A DNA stretch of 64,000 nt. Source: Ophthalmolycus amberensis (Eukaryota; Chordata; Actinopteri; Perciformes; Zoarcidae). This document shows positions 1 to 53,916 of this stretch, piece after piece. The stretch spans positions 260,001 through 324,000 of the forward strand of contig JAFEUB010001120.1 in assembly GCA_024529925.1 (NCBI GenBank), written 5' to 3'. The notes under the pieces were generated by a model that saw only the letters and a list, made by a program, of their open reading frames with translations, had not been told where the DNA came from and searched no databases. A program made the translations under genes and the position numbers. Every line of letters begins with the position of its first letter. The first letter of the stretch is position 1.

Positions 1-1724
1 CTCAAAATGACAGCCGGTGCTCTCCACTAACTCTTTGAGGAAATATCTGGCTCTTTAGCAGCCCAGACCTTTCTTAATGTTTATTAACTAGTCAATAGCT
101 TTGTCTCACGTTTGGTCTTGAGCAGTTACTGTGCAGTGGGGCTGAAAACAGCTGCCTGTGGCTGCCAGCGTGCACCAAAACAGAAAAGATGTGGGCCGCA
201 AGTTAAAAACAAAGAGCTGAAAGATGCTACAATGCTACCCAGAGCTGAGGGAGAGGACGGAGAGTGATTGTTATCTGTGGGTTCATTGCTACGAATGGGC
301 CATTTCACATACATAGTCATTAGTAATATATTGATTAAAACGGCTATAAAGTTCAGAGCTATCTACTTAAACTGAGTGTGGCACCTAGCTGTCAGTAGAG
401 AATATACCACACACCTCCATGACTGATCTGATGCATCTGTTGTAAAAGGCTGGAAAGTACCGGTAGTATAAAGCGTGGAGTAAAGCTTTCTGTCCCCACA
501 CAACATTTCAATTAAAACAAACCGACAAACAATTAAATTAGCGTAGTAACCCATCTGGTCTCATTACAAGTATGCTGCCAGCGCCAAAACAGAAAGAAAT
601 GTGACGGTGTGCCAATGTATACCTGAAATGAATAGTTTGAATACAACATATTAGTAAAAGGTAACAAAACAAGACCAAACACAAGGAAAGTTCACAGGAA
701 ACGGAGCCTGCAGGTTTTTTCCTTCCTGCGGATTACATCTTCCTCCTGGCTGAAGGTGCTAATCAAAGTCACCTGACGGGGCCTTTGGCTGGAATGCAAA
801 CCCGTACAAGAGTCTCAAACCCTCCGAGGAACACTGAGGCAGAGCCCTGTTACAGACCGCACAGTTAAATGTATGATTAACCGCATGTCATTATTCAATT
901 TGTGGTTTTAAAAATAAGTCAAACACTCTCTTGATTTAAACACTAACCCAAACACTGTCATTGTGTGTCCGGCCAACTCGCTACTGAACACACAAACAAC
1001 CAAACTTCAGACAATTTACACTTTACGGATTTAAACTTTAAATATGTTAAAAACATTAGAAAACACTTCAGAAAGTTATATGGTAGGACTCAAACTACTT
1101 TAAAACTACAGGACCAACTACACAAGAGAAACCAGAATGTTTCTAGTCTTGGATCATTTGTAAGAACCAATTCATGCAGAAACACGGCGTCACTTACTTA
1201 CAGTACACACCTCTCTTTCTTGCGGTGTTAGTCATCCATTGAGTCATTAAAGGGCCATTCAATTCTGATTCAAAACCTCTTTTTCTTGTTTCTCACTCAT
1301 CCATAGCCAGCTCACATGCTCCCTTCTCTTATCTGGTGTGCTCCCTCTTTCTGTCTCCTGTTAAGTGTGTGAAACGACAGCGAGCAGGAGGCCACACCCA
1401 ACGCCATGTTGATCAGATTAGAGGGCAGCCCGCCTGCCATAACCCTAGACCTCCGCTCTTACTCTCCTCTCCTCATTCTCCCCGTCGGCCCAACCCCAAG
1501 ACTTCCCTCATCCCTCTTTTCCTTTCCCTTCATCTCTCTTGCTCTTCCCGCCAACTCCAAACCTCATCCTCTCCTCCCTTCATCTACAGCGACACCCTCT
1601 TCTTCTTTTTTTATGTTGACAAACTTGAGAAAACAGTGAGTCGAGAGGATGAGAGGGAGAATAGGGGGGAAAGAGAACAAGAGCAGCGGTGCGTTAGAGG
1701 TGAAGACCGCCTCCTTGCCCTCAC
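1..1724. other. afadin intron 11 (partial), no further feature seen
   Basis: This stretch follows the exon 11 donor and runs off the window. It is AT-rich to about 1.3 kb, then C/T-rich on + (about 1390-1720). I find no afadin exon 12, no transposon ends and no RNA gene. Open frames here, including one of 155 codons at 1336-1803, show no family resemblance. Confidence 0.6.
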
Positions 1725-43194
<41,470 letters not shown>

Positions 43195-43480
43195 GGTGGA
43201 CAGCTTTACCGACCCTCTCCGTCCGTCTGAACTGTTGAATAAAACTTCCAGTAACGTTAGTCCACCGGAGAAGCCACCGCCGAAACCAAAAGGCTCAGGT
43301 GTGCCGTTTTCACGCCGGTACTTTCCGCGGTCTGTCTCTCTGCTCACCGACCGACCTGCTGTCTGTCTGATCTGATTCTGCTTCGCGTTCCCGGTGCGCC
43401 TCTGCGCGCTCCCGATACACTCTGGATGCATGACCGTGCACGCGCAAAACTGTTAACTGTTTGAGGCCCGGTAAACGCGA
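43195..43480 (-). promoter_or_regulatory. afdn: afadin 5' UTR / CpG-rich promoter region
   Basis: About 280 bp upstream of the afadin start are rich in CpG and G+C compared with the AT-rich flanks (motifs such as CGCGCT, CCGCGG, GCGCCTCTGCGCG). I see no TATA box at a convincing distance. This fits a CpG-island type promoter with a dispersed start. The transcription start itself cannot be placed by eye. Confidence 0.5.
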
Positions 43481-43960
43481 TTCATGACGCTGCTTTACTA
43501 AATGAGCTCTGGTGTATGGGGTTAATGATAAGTACTTAGTGTAGTAAGAAGGATTACGTCACTATGTGTTGATTAATTAGAGGGCTCATTTTTTATTTAA
43601 GCTTCCAACCGATTTATTTGACTCATTTTACCACATTAATGCTCCGTAAACCAATGATTATATTTGAAGAACATGATGAGATAAATATATTTGTTTGCAC
43701 ATTAAAAATACAATCAATATGAAAATATATGATGTGTACAGAAATACATACACAAACAAACTTTCACCAACATTTAATCAAATGAATGTAAAGTAAACAA
43801 AAGCTTGTGCAGGAGAAGTATTCAGATACAAGCTTATATAAGAGACGTCTAAAAGCTGAACATAATTACATTAAATAATAAAAATAATAATGCATGGAAA
43901 TCAACCTAACAATAATAATATGTAACTGTATTTGAATAGGTTGGAAAACATAGCCTATAT
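43481..43960. other. AT-rich intergenic stretch upstream of afadin, nothing seen
   Basis: AT-rich sequence with short AATAATAAT runs. I see no gene, repeat end or RNA. Confidence 0.5.
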
Positions 43961-43967
43961 ATGGAGA

Positions 43968-44112
43968 CGGCTGTGGCTCAGAGGTTGTGCCATTGGTGAG
44001 TGTGCGTGAATCATAGATTGTATATAAGAAGGGTGTGAATGTGAATTAGTTCAGATCCTGATGGGCAGGTGGCACCTTGTATGATAGCCTCTGCCATCAG
44101 TGTATGAATGTT
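43968..44112 (+). repeat. SINE-like fragment (tRNA-derived type)
   Basis: GGCTGTGGCTCAGAGG at the left resembles the box A region of teleost tRNA-derived SINEs. GTGCCATTGGTGAGTGTG follows with an apparent internal deletion. CCTGATGGGCAGGTGGCACC and GCCTCTGCCATCAGTGTATG at the right recall a common teleost SINE body. It is degenerate, and no box B or target-site duplication is clear. Confidence 0.45.
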
Positions 44113-44473
44113 GGTTGTTTCAGGATTATCATTTTAGAAGAAATATATTCTTTTAATATGTTATCATGGCACCATAGATGTATATCTGAGTCATAGGCTA
44201 GCTTGCTGCACAAATACACTATTTAAAGCTCCTTACAATGAATGTTTTTTTTTAAATAGTTTGAGATGGACCATGTTATTTTATATAAAACACTGCAGTT
44301 GTTATCCCCTAGAAAATGTAACTTCTCTCAGTTATCTATCAGAAATATTTCCATCTCAAACAGTGGGAGACGAACATTTTTTGTGTTTTCTGTTGTCACA
44401 TTGTCTCCTAATTCAGTCCTAGCCTGCAAGTGATGAATACCACACAGCACTGCCAAGTCCCTTTGTCCAACAA

Positions 44474-44499
44474 TACACACACACACACACACACACACA
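44474..44499. repeat. (CA)13 microsatellite
   Basis: Pure CA run. The neighbouring intergenic sequence (44113-45727) is AT-rich, has a TGTG-rich patch at about 45205-45247, and shows no gene. Confidence 0.92.
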
Positions 44500-45889
44500 A
44501 ACCTCTGCACTGTATCCTCATAGGTTTATGAAGCAAACACAGGCATCCATACAGAAGTTAGTTTTAGGAGTCAGTAGAGATAAGGAGACAGTTTGTTTAT
44601 ATTATGGCCGTATAAAGAAAAATGTATGGTGATCCATTCCACAGTTTTATAAGGAAGACAAACCAACTCTCCAAATTGCAATGATGTGTACGGAAACCCG
44701 AATTAGTGACTAACCGTGACACAGCATGGAATGCTGAGTCCAACATTTTACCGTACTGCGATTTAGCAAAATTAGCAAAATGGGATTAGATTACCGGTAA
44801 CCTCTTTTTTTCCCAAAACAAATCAACTTCTATAAAGAGCTTTTGGAAAATCAATCGATAACGTATCACTTTTCATGATACAAAAGCAGCAGTCTGCATT
44901 TTTGGGAAAATGTGTAAAACACAGTCCTCTGCTATGAGCAACAGTACGTTTCTCACCCCAGTGACAGTTGTGTTTTCATTGTTTCAAGATAAACAAGGCA
45001 ATATACTAAAATACAGTAATGACCTTTTAAGGCAGTAACCAAACACACACACATCCTATCTGTATGTATGGGTTGGATGAGCCATTGTCTGCAGTCCCAC
45101 CTAACTGATAACGTGTGTCACTGCAGGATTTCTTCCTTCCTGTGGACACGACATAACATAATTAGCAAATGCTGGTTTCCTGTCTGTGTGTTGTTGGGGG
45201 TAATGGTGTGTGTACGTGTGTGTGTATGTGTGTGTATGATTGTGTGTAAATGACCAACGGAGTGCCCCATCTATGCAAACACCAGCTCTTTATTAACACA
45301 CGACTGTTAGTAACTCTGAAAGGTCACAAAATATCAGGCAGATACATGTGAAATGTCAGGAATACAGCAGTGACGGCATCTACAGAAATAGCTGGTTCCG
45401 CGGTGTGGTTAGTCATGTAGGCAGACAGGGTGAAGAACAGTAGCCTCGGCTTCTTGTAAACACATTAGTCACCGTGACTGAATTTGTGGGTGTTGGTGTA
45501 AATGGATGAATACATGCGCTGACATCATGTGTGAGTAATGAATGAAAAATAAGCTTTTTATCAGAGCAGCTGATCTAACAGTGGTTTAAAAACTTCTTCT
45601 TCTTTTAAAAAAAAACCTAAACAACAACAAATAAATCGAAAGATTTCTTAATTCACCTCATATCTTTGTGTAGCAGGATTTTATTTCTTCAAAAAAATAC
45701 TGGAAAATTAAAGTTTTATGAGAGAAGCAGTGTTGGAAAGTACTTTACTTGGTGCTTTATATGTCTACTCCAAAACATTTCAGAGGAAAATATTGTACGT
45801 TTGACTCCACTTAATTTATCTGCCAGCTGTAGTTAATATACTTTACAGATTAAGATTTTCAGATTAAGATAAAAACATATGATAACCTT

Positions 45890-46709
45890 GATAAAAGACT
45901 ATGTTAAAAACATTTTTCCCCCTACTTCTTGGCTTGTGGCCCCTCAGAAAAAAATCAGTGTCTGCTTTCGGATGGTCATGAGTCTTTAGCAGCTTCCTCA
46001 AAGAGGGATTTTCTCCTTAGATGGTTCCATTTACAGGGGACATATCATGAAAAACTTACTTGCAGTGCTTGTGCACATAAATTTGGGCATCTGGAGTGCC
46101 TACCAACCCAAAAACTGTGAAATAAGAGAACCAGTCAGTTTTTATGGGCTTCTTAGATCAGAAAAAGTGTGATTCAACAAGACATTCAGATTTGGCTCCC
46201 CTTCCCCTGTCGCAGGCTCATTAGAATATACGCCTCCACTCATCTGAGTATCTGCACCCACGGCTTGAGAACTACATTTGCAAAGGTGCGTCATATCTTC
46301 CTCGCCAAACAAAGCAGACTAGGCTTTTCAGGACGGGGTCTTAAAGAGACAGGCACTAAAACGGAGCGTTTCATACAGAGGGTGAATACAGGTATTGTCA
46401 GACGGACAGTATGAGGAAAACAATGTGGGCTTTTTTACATTAAAGAGTGTAAACATGTTCGAGTAGAAATCCCGAATAAAAGTATGAAACTGAAAATTAG
46501 CATAATATGTCCCCTTTAAATAACTGATCAAGTTACAAAAAGGTAAGGCTCTGTAATATTTCACAAAAAAGCAAAGATTTGAAAAAAGTCCGGAAAAATG
46601 GATATCAATTTATTTTCTCTTCCTTCCTGCCTCTTCAATCATCTCACAACCCCTGAGATTTATCTTGTGACCCTGTGGAGGGACCTGACCCTTAGGTTGG
46701 GAACCACTG
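45890..46709. mobile_element. Middle nested element with CAGTGGTTCCCAACC terminus
   Basis: The right end GGTTGGGAACCACTG (46695-46709) is the reverse complement of CAGTGGTTCCCAACC, a terminus I associate with a teleost non-autonomous DNA transposon. The preceding text CTTGTGACCCTGTGGAGGGA and CCTGACCC fits the same family. The left end is blurred at about 45880-45910. Confidence 0.55.
46035..46515. mobile_element. Innermost MITE with AGGGGACATAT termini
   Basis: Left AGGGGACATATCATG (46035) and right CATAATATGTCCCCT (ending 46515) form inverted repeats with two mismatches over 15 bp. It is 481 bp with no coding capacity. The flanks TTTAC (left) and TTTAA (right) may hold a TTTA or TTA target duplication, but this is not certain. 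Confidence 0.8.
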
Positions 46710-47095
46710 GACTAAAATACCACACTGTATATAAAGAAAAAGTAAAATGCCACTTACACATTGATGCATCAGTGGTAATAATCTAATAATGTCACATATA
46801 ATAATATATCAGAACAAAAACATTTATTCCATTAAGTACATTTTGCATACGTCTGCACTTGTACGTAAGTAAGATTCTGAATGCAGGAGTCCTTATAATG
46901 GTGTATTTTTGCATTGCTTTATTTGCACTTTCACGAGTAAAGAGTATCTTCCTCTACCAGTGGCGAGAAGACGTGAGAGTTGTTGCTGAAGTCGTTTGAC
47001 ATCAGCAGCAGAAGTGAGAAACCACAACAGGAAACCAACTTCACCAGATAGCCCTGCCACTTCCTGTATCTGTGATGTTGTCACTGTTTCAGTCA

Positions 47096-47097
<2 letters not shown>

Positions 47098-47140
<43 letters not shown>
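47098..47140. repeat. (CA)21 microsatellite
   Basis: Pure CA run. The flanks 46963-47955 hold nothing else recognisable. Confidence 0.95.
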
Positions 47141-47145
<5 letters not shown>

Positions 47146-47955
47146 CTCACAGACAGCAGTCACACAGACATGTTTATGTCCTGGTAATAACTGTTAACTG
47201 GAGGAGTCAAGTTCTGATAAGCAGCCACTGCTTTCATCATTTGATTCTTTGAGTTTCACACACTCGGAGAGGAGAATCCCACGCTGGTTTGATGTCCTCG
47301 CCCCCCTGAATGAGCTACTTATCACTTATTTTATCTCCTACTCTGAGCACAACAACCCTCTCTTATCTGTTAGTTTTTAAAATAAATGATGATAACATTT
47401 AGGAATGCTATGCAGTCCACTCCTAATCTTACTTGCAGTAACAGTTTCAACAAAATCTTTGTGGATGTAGAAAGCACAAAAGTAAGATTGTACTTGATGC
47501 GAACAAAGTCTAAAGGCAAAACAGTAACAGCCTTCAACGCAAGGGAACATTTGATAATGGACTTCTGAGGAAGTGGTTCGGCCCTTAATCACAAAGATAG
47601 AGTACAGTATGTTCACGAGCCTCAGTTTTAGTATCAGCAAATTTACATGGAACTAAACAGTGCGATTGGAAAAGAAGAAGTTTACTGCGGAGTGAACTCG
47701 TCAAAACGAGGAACAGCAAGGTGAAGTAAAAGCAGTTTGTTAGGCTGAAAATATGTGGAGGGAAATTATTTGTTCAAAATAACTCAATAATTCACATCCC
47801 AACCTTTAGTAAAGTGAGGACGATATTATCTCCTCTGGCTTAAGAAATAACAACAGGTGGGTTGAGTCTGAATGCACCTTAAAGGGTCATTCACTCAAAT
47901 GACAAACACTATGTTATCTAACCATGCAGCTAGTATTTAGCCATGCGAGCACATA

Positions 47956-48475
47956 GCAATCTGTTGATTCACCACTTTGGTCTACACTGAAATATCTCGA
48001 CAACTATTCAATGGATTGTCATTACATTTTGCACACAGTCATGTTCCCCAGAGGATAATTGCTATTGATTTTGAAGTACCTCTGACTTTTCCTTGAGTGC
48101 CACCTTTAGATTGGCATTTGTGATTTTGAGTGAAATGTATTGACAACAACTGGATAGATTATCATGAAATTTGATACATTCATGGTCGCCAGAGGATGTA
48201 AAGTAATACCTTTGGTGATTTTTACCTTTTGTCTAGTGCCATCATCAGTTCAATATTTAAATTCCTACAATACCAAATACCTGTGAAACTAACAGCATTC
48301 CCATCAACCTCCGCTGTGTTTCATGCCAATTGGCGAATGTTAGCATGCTAGCTGACGAAACTAAGATCCTGTACATGGTAAACACTATAGCCTCTAAACA
48401 TCGGCACGTTGGCATTGTGAGCATTTTAGCACGCTAACGTTAACATTTTGCTCAAAGCACCACTGTACTACCCTG
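47956..48475 (+). repeat. Percomorph dispersed repeat (AACTATT/GATGGATTGTCAT type)
   Basis: Contains ATATCTCGACAACTATTCAA, TGGATTGTCATTACATTTTG and CATGTTCCCCAGAGGATAAT. A second diverged tandem version follows about 120 bp later (TTGACAACAACTGGATAGAT, TATCATGAAATTTGATACAT). It ends in TTAGCATGCTAGCTGACGAA and TTTTGCTCAAAGCACCACTG. I recognise this as an abundant fish repeat; its class is uncertain. No functional frame. Confidence 0.7.
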
Positions 48476-48579
48476 ACACGCCACGTGATTTGTGACACAG
48501 AACCATCCGAGAAGCTGGCATTGGAGACTGTTTGGAAAAGGGCAGGCACTTTCAAAGAAAAATACTTGGGAGGTGAATG

Positions 48580-48762
48580 GATGAACCATCTGTCAATCAA
48601 ACTCTTCCCTCGGCAAGTCGGGAGAAGAGCGAAAACATATTTTCCATCAAGGAAAGCCCTCAGTGTCGTTCTTTGCTCTTCTTTCAAGTAGGGAATACCC
48701 TCCAGTTCTGATAGAACTGAGGCCATTGCAGCATCTACGCTAACCTCTTCAGCAGCCACCAT
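48580..48762 (-). pseudogene. Fragment of a RecQ-like helicase N-terminus (multi-copy fish type)
   Basis: From the ATG at 48762 the frame gives EEVSVDAAMASVLSELEGIP, then LKEEQRTTLRAFLDGKYVFA and LLPTCRGKSLI. EQ...L.AFL.GK.VFALLPTG.GKSLI is the Q motif plus Walker A region of RecQ-type DExH helicases. Here the Walker A glycine is a cysteine (PTCRGKS). After GKSLI the similarity ends in a sequence that looks like another repeat. No other helicase motifs are found. Likely carried or copied as part of a repeat. Confidence 0.5.
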
Positions 48763-48769
48763 TGTTGTT

Positions 48770-50878
48770 TCGAACGAACAGTCGCCTCTCTGTGTCGTTG
48801 GATGGATTTACACGTGATCTTGTGATATCGTGAGAATCCACGGTAACCTCTGCACAGCCTCACATACTCACATTGGCTGTGGACCTCTACTAGCTTTGCG
48901 TCTGTGTCTAATTCGGATCGTCTACTGCGTCAATCTTTGGAATGCAACAAAGAGACTCGTCATCGAAATGTTATTTATGTCAACGAGCCGAGTAGGGTGA
49001 GACCCGACCTCCTCACTTCGTATTTCATCATGTGTTCATGAGTCTCTGGCCACTCACCATAATGTATCATCATCTGTGTGTCGTTTTAAGGGTGTTCAAT
49101 TTATTGTCGTCATGGTGGATGGTCACCTTTTTTTAAATCATCAAATCTATACTCTACCGTGGAGCCGGCATTAAAGATACTGTTTGGTCAAGAGAGCCAG
49201 ATGATTAATATGGATGGATCAAGATGAAGAAGAAGCAAAGTAGAGATATAAAACAGCTCATCATAAATATATGGAGACGAGGGGAGGAAGAGGACATGTG
49301 GAGGGTGAGAATAAGGCTGAACGTGACCTTGTGTGACATGTCCTTTTGTGAATGATACATGTTTGACCTGCGCTTCCAGGTCAGCACCTGCTCTCACCGA
49401 CTGTTAATCTCAAACACAAAAGCACAGTTTATACTCCAAACTTTCCACCTTATCAGACCTTGGTTCTTTCAACAACCGGCAACCCTGACATAATCTTTAT
49501 CCCACTGATTTCTAAGGGAAGTGAGGATATTATCTACAAGCCCAGGTTATCATGAGCAGACCACGCTTCTTAGGAAGACAAGAAAGCAAAAAAGTAAATC
49601 TTGAACGTCATAAATGCTCAGATAGTTAATGCACGGGGAGAAAGAAGGTTCTGCATTAGATGAAAAATCAGCTTTTCCTCTTTAAAATACTTGACTCAGG
49701 GCTAAACAAGGTAAAAGTATTAGCATTACAGTAAGTTCTTATCCCTCCTCTCCTCAGAACAACCTCCCAAAAACTCCCATTTACATTGAAAGTCTCAGCT
49801 CTGTGAAGTCACCTGTAAAATATATCTGATCCTTTTATATCTTCAGTAACAAGGACATGTGATCAGACGGGCAGCTAAAAAATGCACCCTTCTCTCTACA
49901 TGGCGGCATGATTCAGGGTGTTATCTCTCAACACACCTTTCTTTTTTCCTGCCCTGCTCTCACCATCTGTTGCTCATATTCCAAGAAAAACATGTATTTC
50001 TCCCACACAGTGCAACAGGAAACATCTGCTGTCGTGAGAAACGTGGCCATACAGGATACATGCAGAGGCGGAGAGAGTATTGTATGAATTTAAAAAGGTG
50101 TGAACAATTGTTATGCTCTTATAATAGAAATAAGACAGAGTACAGCCGCCCTCCATGTTTATGAACTGTAAACTGCTCATTTCTACAACAGGTGATGGGC
50201 TCATGTGACACAAATACTCTGAAGTCTGCTGTGTAGCGTTCTTGCTGATGAGGGTCGTCCATATTCATCTCAGGGATCAGTGAAACGCTTCCAGTTTCCT
50301 TAAGGTCCCATTGCAACAGAAGCAAGAGCACCTTCAGCTCCGGTAGTTTAAATACTCCCCAGTGAAACGGAATATTTGAGCGATGTACAGTCACAAGGAC
50401 TTAAATCAAATCCCTAAAAGTTGCAGATTTATTGATGAAAGGAATGAGGTTATGATGTTATTGGTTGAAATTGGTCGATTCTAGCTTATGTAGACACACA
50501 TATTTTGTTTTACAGGAAGAAAAGATGATGAGATCTTCGTATAGAAATACAAAGAAATAGACCTTTTGTACGTTTGTTTTGCATATATTATTAAATAAGT
50601 GCAGAATATGACAAATATGATATGGGAAAAAGGCATGTTGGCATTGTATGTTTCGGCGAACCACGGATATGTTGAATGTCGACGTTTACAAATCAAAAGT
50701 ACATTTTAAATATATACTTTGTATCAGCATCGTATCACGCTTGCAGAAATGCACAATACCATATGGATAACGCTGTGAAAGGATTGGGTAGGTTCACGAA
50801 GCTGACAACAGTGCTGTTTCTCTGAGCTGATGAAACGATGACTTTTTAAGAGATACGTGGTTCTCACAGGACAGCAGC
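48770..50878. other. Intergenic stretch, nothing recognised
   Basis: AT-rich sequence without transposon ends, long microsatellites, RNA genes or supported coding frames. Confidence 0.5.
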
Positions 50879-51634
50879 GCTACAAACACATGACGATGAT
50901 TAAACTAGCCCACAGTAGAGAAAGGACCTGAAACATCAAGGCAAGGCAAGGCAAGGCAAGTTTATTTGTATAGCACATTTCAACAACAAGGTAATTCAAA
51001 GTGCTTCACATAAAACCATTAAAAGCATCAAAACATCAAAAGAAAAGGAGATTTAAAAACAATTAAGAACATTCATTACATTAAAACATTTTTAAAAAAC
51101 TGTAAGAAATAAAATTCAGTAGTAAAATGCAGAAATGCAGGAAATTGATTAATATATTAATTGAATGTGGTTCAATTAAAGGCAGCAGCAAACAGAAAGG
51201 TCTTCAATCTTGATTTAAATGAGCTGAGGGTCTCAGCAGACCTGCAGCTTTCTGGGACTTTGTTCCAGATATGTGGAGCAGAAAAACTGAACGCTGCTTC
51301 TCCATGTTTAGTTCTGACTCTGGGAACAGAAAGTAGACCGGTCCCAGACGACCTGAGGGGTCGGGATGGTTCATAAGGTAGCAGCAGATCAGAGATGTAT
51401 TTTGGCCCCATCTAGCAGTCAAATGCAACATACACATTAATGCAGCAGTAATATCAATCAAGAAAACATCACATATCAGAGCAAAACACCAACATTTATT
51501 ACACTGTACCTTTACTTTTGATACTTTATGTATATTTTACTGATAATACTTATAATAGAGGTTTTGAATGCAGGACTTTTACTTGTCTTTTCACAGAGTG
51601 GTTTAACAGATCGAAATGCGTCTTCCACCACTGA
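50879..51634. mobile_element. Second copy of the CAGTGGTGGAA family, split by an L2 insertion
   Basis: The left piece (about 50879-50937) has ACGATGATTAAACTAGCCCA. The right piece (51415-51634) has TACACATTAATGCAGCAGTA, TTTGAATGCAGGACTTTTAC and the terminus CTTCCACCACTG. The L2-like LINE occupies 50938-51414 between them. The 5' half of the element is missing or too diverged. Confidence 0.55.
50938..51414 (-). mobile_element. L2-like LINE 3' end (5'-truncated), copy A
   Basis: On minus it encodes PKYISDLLLPYEPSRPLRSS, then VPRVRTKHGEAAFSFSAPHI and SSFKSRLKTFLFAAAF, the C-terminus of the L2/CR1-type polyprotein. A 3' UTR follows with CACTTTGAATTACC, AAATGTGCTATACAAATAAA and a (TTGCC)4 tail, seen on + as GGCAAGGCAAGG at its start. 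It is truncated at the 5' end at 51414. The coding part is nearly identical to copy B at 60.5-60.8 kb. Confidence 0.85.
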
Positions 51635-53916
51635 ATATACCAATGTTTACATACACTTGTGTGTAAACTATACGGTAACATTTAATCAAAAACTATAGCA
51701 AAACAAACATTACTAAGGTAAAATCATTGAGCTGCTGCAAACTCTGTCGACATCAGTCTTTCTTCTGACTCAGCAGTCCTTTGTGGTGCTCCCTCTACAT
51801 GACAACAAATCAATAGATGAACTTCGCCACCACGCCACAACACAAACAAGCAACCAGACAGGCTGACTTCTGCACGCAGACTAATGTGCATATGTTCCAA
51901 AAATGTGTTGTCCATGTGTTACCATTACTTCACTTTGACGAGTCAAGACCCAACATTATATAGCATTTAACAAGCTCAGCTTTTAAAACAAGACCAGAGA
52001 TACTGCACATGCATTTTGGTCAAGATTCAAATAAAATTGAAATAATGCAGAAATCTAACGTTATGTTTCTAATCTCCCATCAGCAGGGTGAGAGGATCTC
52101 ATTTGCTTACTGAATTTACCTACAATGCTATTTTTAAAGCATTTACATATAACATGCAAAAATAAAACAAAAAGCTTTATTCAAAATCATGTATTTTTAT
52201 ACATTTGTATCATGTATTTATGTATTTTTATACATTTGTATCATGTATTTGTTTGTGTTGGCAACACTGTCACAACTTTTTTATTTAATTTTTTAAACCA
52301 TTATTTATCCAGGATAATCCCATCGCCATTTACAAAAGGGTACCAGTCAAGATGGAAGCGGAAAAATTCTACACAAGCACCACATAAAAACACAAATAAC
52401 AGATCATTCATTTTAAATAGGCGAAAAGTTAAAGACAACATCAAAGAAATCATATAAAAAGGAAACCAAAGAATTGTCATTCAGTTTCAGGACAAGTACA
52501 TTCAGCACTCGAATAATCCTTAATCCTGTTTAAAAATCTTGCATGCTAATAAAACTATCTCGTTGGAATTGCCTCTGTAGCTCGACACCAAGACGAAGGT
52601 ATAAAAACTTTAAAAGCGCTTTCACCAAACACGGTGCAGGTTCTAGGAATAACGTACATAATTTGTCCGCATGATCGAAAGGCGCAGCCACTGAAGTACA
52701 GTAAGGAAATTAGGCTCTTGTCTAGATGTATCTAATATAATTGTATACTGCATAAATCACAGACCCATACTGGGCCTGTTAAGCCATTCCCATGTGTTCT
52801 GCATGGATAGTAGAGCTGTGTGTGTACAGTATATGCTGATGTGCTTGGGGCTTTGCAGCAGCTGTTGATCCGTCCTGTTGACTGAACATCTATTTGTCAT
52901 GAAACACAGTGGAAGTCACAGATGACACGGACTTCCCTCGTGGTTTGTTTTTCAATGTTATAATTCCCGATAATCATGCAGTACATTCATACAGCCTGTG
53001 AATGTTATGTTCATTCATTCATACATTTGTAATACATGCGTGTTGGAACTTTGGCTTCGTTCGTGATACAAAAAAAGCCTTTTGCATGATCGGGAGATAA
53101 CACATTTTTCCATTTCACGTAGGATTTTGGAAAGAATTTGTACATTGAAAGGCGGGGAAATCATTTCATGTTCGCTGCCAAAACTGGTCCCACATCAGTG
53201 AAGCATCTGAACTCTGGAGGCCAATGTGAAAGACTAAGACGTTCTTCTATACTAACCTGCTAATCTTCCACCATGTTTGTTTTTCATTATACGAGTACGT
53301 GCTCACCAGATTATTCCAACCCAGTTGTAATGTTAACATGCCTCAACCCGAAACAGCCCTGCAGCTGTTTTAAGAAACCACGTTGAGAAAAGAATTCTCC
53401 ACCAAAGCCGCTGATGCCTTTTCCAGACGCCTGTCAGCGGCCGCTCTGCCCAACACGAGCCCCACAAACGTGTGAAACTCAGCTCCTCTAGCATGTTGCT
53501 GCTGCTTTGCATCAATGCAACAGAAACTTAATGAGTCTCGGTGGGTTGCAGATGGTCAGTGCAGTGAGGCAGAACGAGGACGTTCCACTTTCACTCCGCT
53601 GCTGTTTAATTGGTTGTTCAACAGAGTGGAAGTTAATGGATCCGTTTGTTGTATTGCTCCATTACATTGGCTCTCACACAAAAATACATTTCCACATTTT
53701 GGCGGTGTAAACTGGTTCGCAGGACTCGTACACAAAGGAGGACTTTGACAGTTTTCCAGCTTATTTCCATTAGTCAAAGGCAGAAGATATGCTGATGGCT
53801 GCTACAGTACCTGACAGTGTTCTCTTTATGGCACTCTGTTTATTTCACTGACAGACAGAAGAACTGAAAGGAATCTTTAGCTGAACAGACAAGAAATACT
53901 TCACAGTATACAAGTG
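51635..53916. other. Intergenic stretch with one possible old repeat
   Basis: At about 52265-52760, AACCATTATTTATCCAGGAT and ATTTACAAAAGGGTACCAGT resemble a fish repeat with a TTTATTTAACCAGG core, but it is too diverged to name. Nothing else is recognised. Confidence 0.35.

Larger units (their letters stand above)
45728..46962. mobile_element. Non-autonomous DNA transposon of the CAGTGGTGGAAAGTA family, carrying two nested insertions
   Basis: The left end is CAGTGTTGGAAAGTACTTTA, followed by TTTCAGAGGAAAATATTGTA. The right part has GTAAGTAAGATTCTGAATGC and ends CTTCCTCTACCAGTG. This matches a repeat I know from percomorph genomes, whose consensus end is CAGTGGTGGAAAGTA. The element is interrupted by a second element (about 45890-46709), itself interrupted by a MITE (46035-46515). 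Confidence 0.7.

Noticed and set aside
52265..52760. Possible fish repeat with ATTTATCCAGGAT core
   Set aside because: Resemblance to a remembered repeat is weak and no ends are definable; mentioned only as low confidence in the interval description.
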